DNA of 26,184 nt, from positions 1 to 26,184 of the forward strand of contig CAYXZX010000016.1 of the NCBI GenBank assembly GCA_964469455.1, written 5' to 3'. Positions within the stretch are counted from its first letter, which is position 1; each line of letters opens with the position of its first letter. The notes under the pieces were generated by a model that had not been told where the DNA came from, did not search any database, and saw only the letters and a program-made list of their open reading frames with translations. This DNA is from Fen-999 sp964469455 (GTDB taxonomy: Bacteria > Pseudomonadota > Gammaproteobacteria > Burkholderiales > Rhodocyclaceae). Made by a program: the position numbers and the translations under genes. Positions 23,516-26,184 of the stretch are shown piece after piece.

Positions 23516-25081
23516 ATGGCCCACCAGAAGATCCTCATCCTCGATTTCGGTTCCCAATACACTCAGCTCATCGCCCGTCGCGTGCGCGAGCAGCAGGTCT
23601 ATTGCGAGCTGCATCCCAACGATGTCTCGGAAGATTTCGTGCGCGAGTTCGCACCCGCCGGCGTGATTCTTTCCGGCGGCCCGAATTCGGTCTATGAGAA
23701 CGAGACGCCGCGCGCTCCGGACATCGTCTTCAAGCTTGGCGTGCCGGTGCTGGGCATCTGCTACGGCATGCAGACCATGGCCGCGCAGCTCGGCGGCAAG
23801 GTCGAGAATGCCCATAAGCGCGAATTCGGCTACGCCGAGGTGCGCGCCCGCGGCCACACCAAGCTGCTCGACGGCATACAGGACAACGTGAACGACGAGG
23901 GACATGGTTTGCTCGACGTCTGGATGTCGCATGGCGACAAGGTCACCGAGATGCCGCCCGGCTTCAACGTGATGGCCTCGAATCCCTCGACGCCCATCGC
24001 CGGCATGGCCGACGAGGACCGTCGCTTCTACGCCGTGCAGTTCCATCCGGAAGTGACGCACACGATCAAGGGCCGCGAGATCATCGCCCGCTTCGTGCGC
24101 GATCTGTGCGGCTGCCGCGGCGACTGGAACATGCCCGATTACGTGGCCGAGGCCATCGCCAGGGTGCGCGAGCAGGTGGGCATGGACGAAGTCATCCTCG
24201 GCCTGTCCGGTGGCGTCGATTCGTCGGTGGTCGCCGCGTTGCTGCACAAGGCGATCGGTGACCAGCTTACCTGCGTCTTTGTCGACAACGGCCTCCTGCG
24301 TCTCAACGAGAGCGAGCAGGTTATGCAGACTTTCGCCCGCAACCTCGGCGTCAAGGTCATTCATGTCGATGCCTCCGGGCAGTTCATGTCCAATCTCGCC
24401 GGCGTGTCAGACCCCGAACAGAAGCGCAAGATCATCGGCCGCGAGTTCGTCGAGGTCTTTCAGGCAGAAGCGAAGAAGCTGCCGCAGGCCAAGTGGCTGG
24501 CGCAGGGCACGATCTACCCGGACGTCATCGAATCGGCCGGTGCCAAGACCAAGAAGGCGCATACGATCAAGAGCCACCACAATGTCGGCGGCCTGCCCGA
24601 GACCCTGCATCTGAAGCTGCTGGAACCGCTGCGCGAGCTCTTCAAGGACGAGGTGCGCGAGCTGGGCATTGCCCTCGGGCTGCCCCACGAGATGGTCTAT
24701 CGCCATCCCTTCCCCGGTCCCGGCCTTGGCGTGCGCATCCTCGGCGAAGTCAAGCGCGAGTACGCCGATCTCCTGCGCCGCGCCGATGCCATTTTCATCG
24801 ACGAACTGCGCGCGGCCGACTGGTACGAGAAGACCAGCCAGGCCTTTGCCGTCTTCCTGCCGGTGAAGTCGGTCGGCGTCATGGGTGATGGCCGTACTTA
24901 CGACTACGTCGTGGCGCTGCGGGCCGTCGAGACGCAGGACTTCATGACCGCGCGCTGGGCGCAACTGCCCTACGAGCTGCTTGGCCGCGTCGCCAACCGC
25001 ATCGTGAACGAAGTGCGCGGCATCAATCGCGTCACTTACGACATTACGGGCAAGCCGCCCGGCACCATCGAGTGGGAGTAA
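23516..25081 (+). CDS. guaA: GMP synthase (glutamine-hydrolysing)
   Basis: The 521-residue enzyme aminates XMP to GMP using glutamine and ATP. The N-terminal class I amidotransferase domain has catalytic Cys82 in GICYGMQ and the His/Glu pair in VQFHPEVTHT. The ATP-pyrophosphatase domain has the P-loop LGLSGGVDSSV, and the C-terminal dimerisation domain ends in ITGKPPGTIEWE. GGAG at 23504-23507 supports the start. The gene is intact, with a TAA stop. Its last codons coincide with a known integration site for mobile elements, and foreign-looking DNA starts right after the stop. Confidence 0.98.
   Translation: MAHQKILILDFGSQYTQLIARRVREQQVYCELHPNDVSEDFVREFAPAGVILSGGPNSVYENETPRAPDIVFKLGVPVLGICYGMQTMAAQLGGKVENAHKREFGYAEVRARGHTKLLDGIQDNVNDEGHGLLDVWMSHGDKVTEMPPGFNVMASNPSTPIAGMADEDRRFYAVQFHPEVTHTIKGREIIARFVRDLCGCRGDWNMPDYVAEAIARVREQVGMDEVILGLSGGVDSSVVAALLHKAIGDQLTCVFVDNGLLRLNESEQVMQTFARNLGVKVIHVDASGQFMSNLAGVSDPEQKRKIIGREFVEVFQAEAKKLPQAKWLAQGTIYPDVIESAGAKTKKAHTIKSHHNVGGLPETLHLKLLEPLRELFKDEVRELGIALGLPHEMVYRHPFPGPGLGVRILGEVKREYADLLRRADAIFIDELRAADWYEKTSQAFAVFLPVKSVGVMGDGRTYDYVVALRAVETQDFMTARWAQLPYELLGRVANRIVNEVRGINRVTYDITGKPPGTIEWE
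25070..25081 (+). other. Candidate attL core at the guaA 3' end
   Basis: GAGTGGGAGTAA forms the last three codons and stop of guaA. The 3' end of guaA is an established insertion site for tyrosine-recombinase islands, which restore the reading frame on integration. Composition changes from GC-rich to AT-rich at this point, and an integrase follows. The exact crossover and the matching attR cannot be seen because the element runs past the window. Confidence 0.6.
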
Positions 25082-25087
25082 GTATTA

Positions 25088-25129
25088 TTGTGTAACTACT
25101 TGATTAATAAGTAATCAGTAGTTACACAA
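25088..25129. repeat. Long inverted repeat next to the guaA stop
   Basis: TTGTGTAACTAC (25088-25099) pairs with GTAGTTACACAA (25118-25129). Inside it TGATTA (25101-25106) pairs with TAATCA (25112-25117) around a 5-nt loop, with T25100 bulged. The total is 18 base pairs. It could act as paired recombinase arm sites or as a transcript hairpin. It has no T tail. Confidence 0.8.
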
Positions 25130-25138
25130 ATGTTTCGC

Positions 25139-25165
25139 AAAGATCAATAACTTGTTGATCTTTTT
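25139..25165 (+). terminator. Intrinsic terminator downstream of guaA
   Basis: AAAGATCAA (25139-25147) pairs with TTGATCTTT (25155-25163) around a 7-nt loop, and the arm runs into five T (25161-25165). The AT-rich stem suggests it came with the inserted element and now ends guaA transcription in place of the original terminator. Confidence 0.65.
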
Positions 25166-25183
25166 GGGCTTTGAAAATATAGT
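25155..25183 (+). promoter_or_regulatory. Probable integrase promoter
   Basis: TTGATC (25155-25160) and TATAGT (25178-25183) are separated by exactly 17 bp, matching the -35 and -10 consensus at four and five of six positions. The -35 lies in the right arm of the guaA terminator. The -10 overlaps one of the TTACAC-type repeats. The integrase ATG is 58 bp downstream of the -10. Confidence 0.6.
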
Positions 25184-25202
25184 TACACGCAGACTTACAC
25201 GC
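25180..25202 (+). repeat. Tandem TTACACGC repeats over the integrase promoter
   Basis: AGTTACACGC (25181-25190) and ACTTACACGC (25193-25202) are 9/10 identical with starts 12 bp apart. The TTACAC core also occurs at 25122-25127 and inverted at 25090-25095, in the long inverted repeat. Four copies in about 110 bp suggest binding sites for the integrase arm domain or an excisionase. Confidence 0.55.
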
Positions 25203-25241
25203 TGCTGTGCTTACTCATTTTCGTAGCAACTCTTAGCCCAT

Positions 25242-26184
25242 ATGCCATCCAAAAAGACAACCTATAGCGCAGACGAAGTGCCGATCTTTGACGACGCGAT
25301 GATCTATAAGCGCGGCGAATACTGGCACTTTAGGATGTGGCTAACGAAAGAGCAGAAGTACGCTCGCTTCTCGCTTAAGACTCGTAATCGCAGTACGGCA
25401 GAAGATAAAGCTAAGCTGCACTATCACGAACTAATGGCGGGACAACTATCTGGTAAGACGTATTTCTCCATAACAACTAAGACAGGTGTAGAGAAATACT
25501 TAGAGCAACGGTGGAAGGATGTTGAAGCTAAGCTAATAGTTGTTGGTAGATATAGAACAATTAAAACTCAATTAGATCATTGGCTAGATTTTATTAAGCG
25601 TGACACAAAACTTAAAGAGCTAGAGCGTAATGATTGCGAGAACTACTATTACACTCGTACTAAAACTAAAAAAGCTTTGTCTATAAGTCAATCAACTGTA
25701 GAGAACGAGCAAAGTACGATCAATGCGATGATGGCTTGGTTGTACAAGCAGAAAGAAACGCACATTGATGGCTTTGACTTTAAGAAGCTACCTCGCAAAG
25801 ATAGTGGGGATGATGCTATACGACGGTCAATATTTACTGACGAAGAAATAGCGGACATTACTACACAGCTAGAGAATGATATAGCGGAGGCAAGCAAGAG
25901 CATAGATGAGGATAGTAATCTGGTTAAGGTAATCGTCTGCTATCACTTACTAGTTTCAATCATCGCTGGTATGCGTAGAGGTGAGCAATTACAGTTACGC
26001 TGGCAAGACATAGACTGGTTGGAGCACAATGTTAATGGGACAGAATTTAGCTTAGTCAAGATACGTGTTAGGGCTGAAACAAGTAAGGTAAGAAAGACTA
26101 GGATATTTGTAGTCAAGGATAAGGAATATTTAGACGACTTATTTAAGCTTTTACATCCTCGCTTTGTAGCAGCACAGAAAGACA
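25242..26184 (+). CDS. Tyrosine recombinase/integrase, N-terminal part (cut by window end)
   Basis: The frame is open from the ATG at 25242 to the window end (314 codons). It starts MPSKKTTYSADEVPIFDDAM. A region around residues 80-175 looks like the SAM-like core-binding domain (VEKYLEQRWKDVEAK, HWLDFIKRDTKLKELERND). The catalytic domain begins near residue 195 (RRSIFTDEEIADI). The box I arginine is R245 in IIAGMRRGEQLQLRWQDIDW, and a candidate catalytic Lys lies in ETSKVRKTRIFVV. The HxxR and Tyr nucleophile lie beyond the window. No Shine-Dalgarno is evident; an in-frame stop at 25224 limits upstream starts. It is clearly AT-rich relative to the host genes. Confidence 0.88.
   Translation, partial: MPSKKTTYSADEVPIFDDAMIYKRGEYWHFRMWLTKEQKYARFSLKTRNRSTAEDKAKLHYHELMAGQLSGKTYFSITTKTGVEKYLEQRWKDVEAKLIVVGRYRTIKTQLDHWLDFIKRDTKLKELERNDCENYYYTRTKTKKALSISQSTVENEQSTINAMMAWLYKQKETHIDGFDFKKLPRKDSGDDAIRRSIFTDEEIADITTQLENDIAEASKSIDEDSNLVKVIVCYHLLVSIIAGMRRGEQLQLRWQDIDWLEHNVNGTEFSLVKIRVRAETSKVRKTRIFVVKDKEYLDDLFKLLHPRFVAAQKD

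Larger units (their letters stand above)
25082..26184 (+). mobile_element. Left end of a guaA-inserted integrative element/genomic island (partial)
   Basis: From the guaA stop to the window end, the DNA is visibly AT-rich with codons such as AAA, TTA, ATA and AGA, unlike every upstream gene. It contains a 160-bp non-coding stretch (inverted repeat, terminator, promoter, TTACAC repeats) and a tyrosine recombinase reading away from guaA. This is the standard layout of an island end: att core, arm sites, integrase. Cargo, right end and mobility type are unknown. Confidence 0.85.

Noticed and set aside
25688..25903. A 71-codon minus-strand frame within the integrase gene
   Set aside because: It is opposite the recombinase coding sequence and shows no ribosome binding site or recognisable domain.

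Overview
This window is a GC-rich chromosomal segment from a betaproteobacterium, probably of the Rhodocyclales. The evidence is the gene order: pyrH-frr-uppS-cdsA-dxr-rseP-bamA-skp-lpxD-fabZ-lpxA-lpxB-rnhB-RNA methyltransferase, followed by ppsR/ppsA, nfeD/SPFH, smpB/ratA/rnfH and guaB/guaA. The order-level placement is inferred from gene content and synteny only.

Positions 1-14610 form one long plus-strand gene train with almost no intergenic DNA. It contains the end of UMP kinase, ribosome recycling, undecaprenyl-PP synthesis (uppS), CDP-diacylglycerol synthesis (cdsA), the first committed MEP-pathway step (dxr), a site-2 protease (rseP), outer-membrane assembly (bamA, skp), the lipid A entry genes (lpxD-fabZ-lpxA-lpxB), RNase HII and a SpoU-family RNA 2'-O-methyltransferase. 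Many junctions are 1-8 bp overlaps, so translational coupling is likely. A TonB-dependent receptor is attached to the train by a further 4-bp overlap. It is followed by an orphan periplasmic binding protein of the ABC_sub_bind type (14647-15555).

Positions 15549-20132 hold ppsR on the minus strand, divergent from ppsA (PEP synthase and its regulatory kinase/phosphorylase), then an nfeD-like gene overlapping a stomatin/SPFH gene. Positions 20143-21908 hold smpB (minus) divergent from ratA-rnfH (plus), with a perfect 26-bp palindrome between them, and a DUF4124 secreted protein (minus). guaB and guaA (21996-25081) complete the core region. guaB has a clear sigma70-type promoter, and a hairpin separates guaB from guaA.

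Immediately after the guaA stop codon the base composition changes from GC-rich to clearly AT-rich. A 160-bp non-coding stretch contains a long inverted repeat, an intrinsic terminator, a good promoter and repeated TTACAC motifs. A tyrosine recombinase gene then runs off the window end. I read this as the left end of an integrative element or genomic island inserted at the 3' end of guaA. It is the only clear accessory DNA here, and its cargo lies outside the window. No tRNA, rRNA, CRISPR array or IS element was seen.
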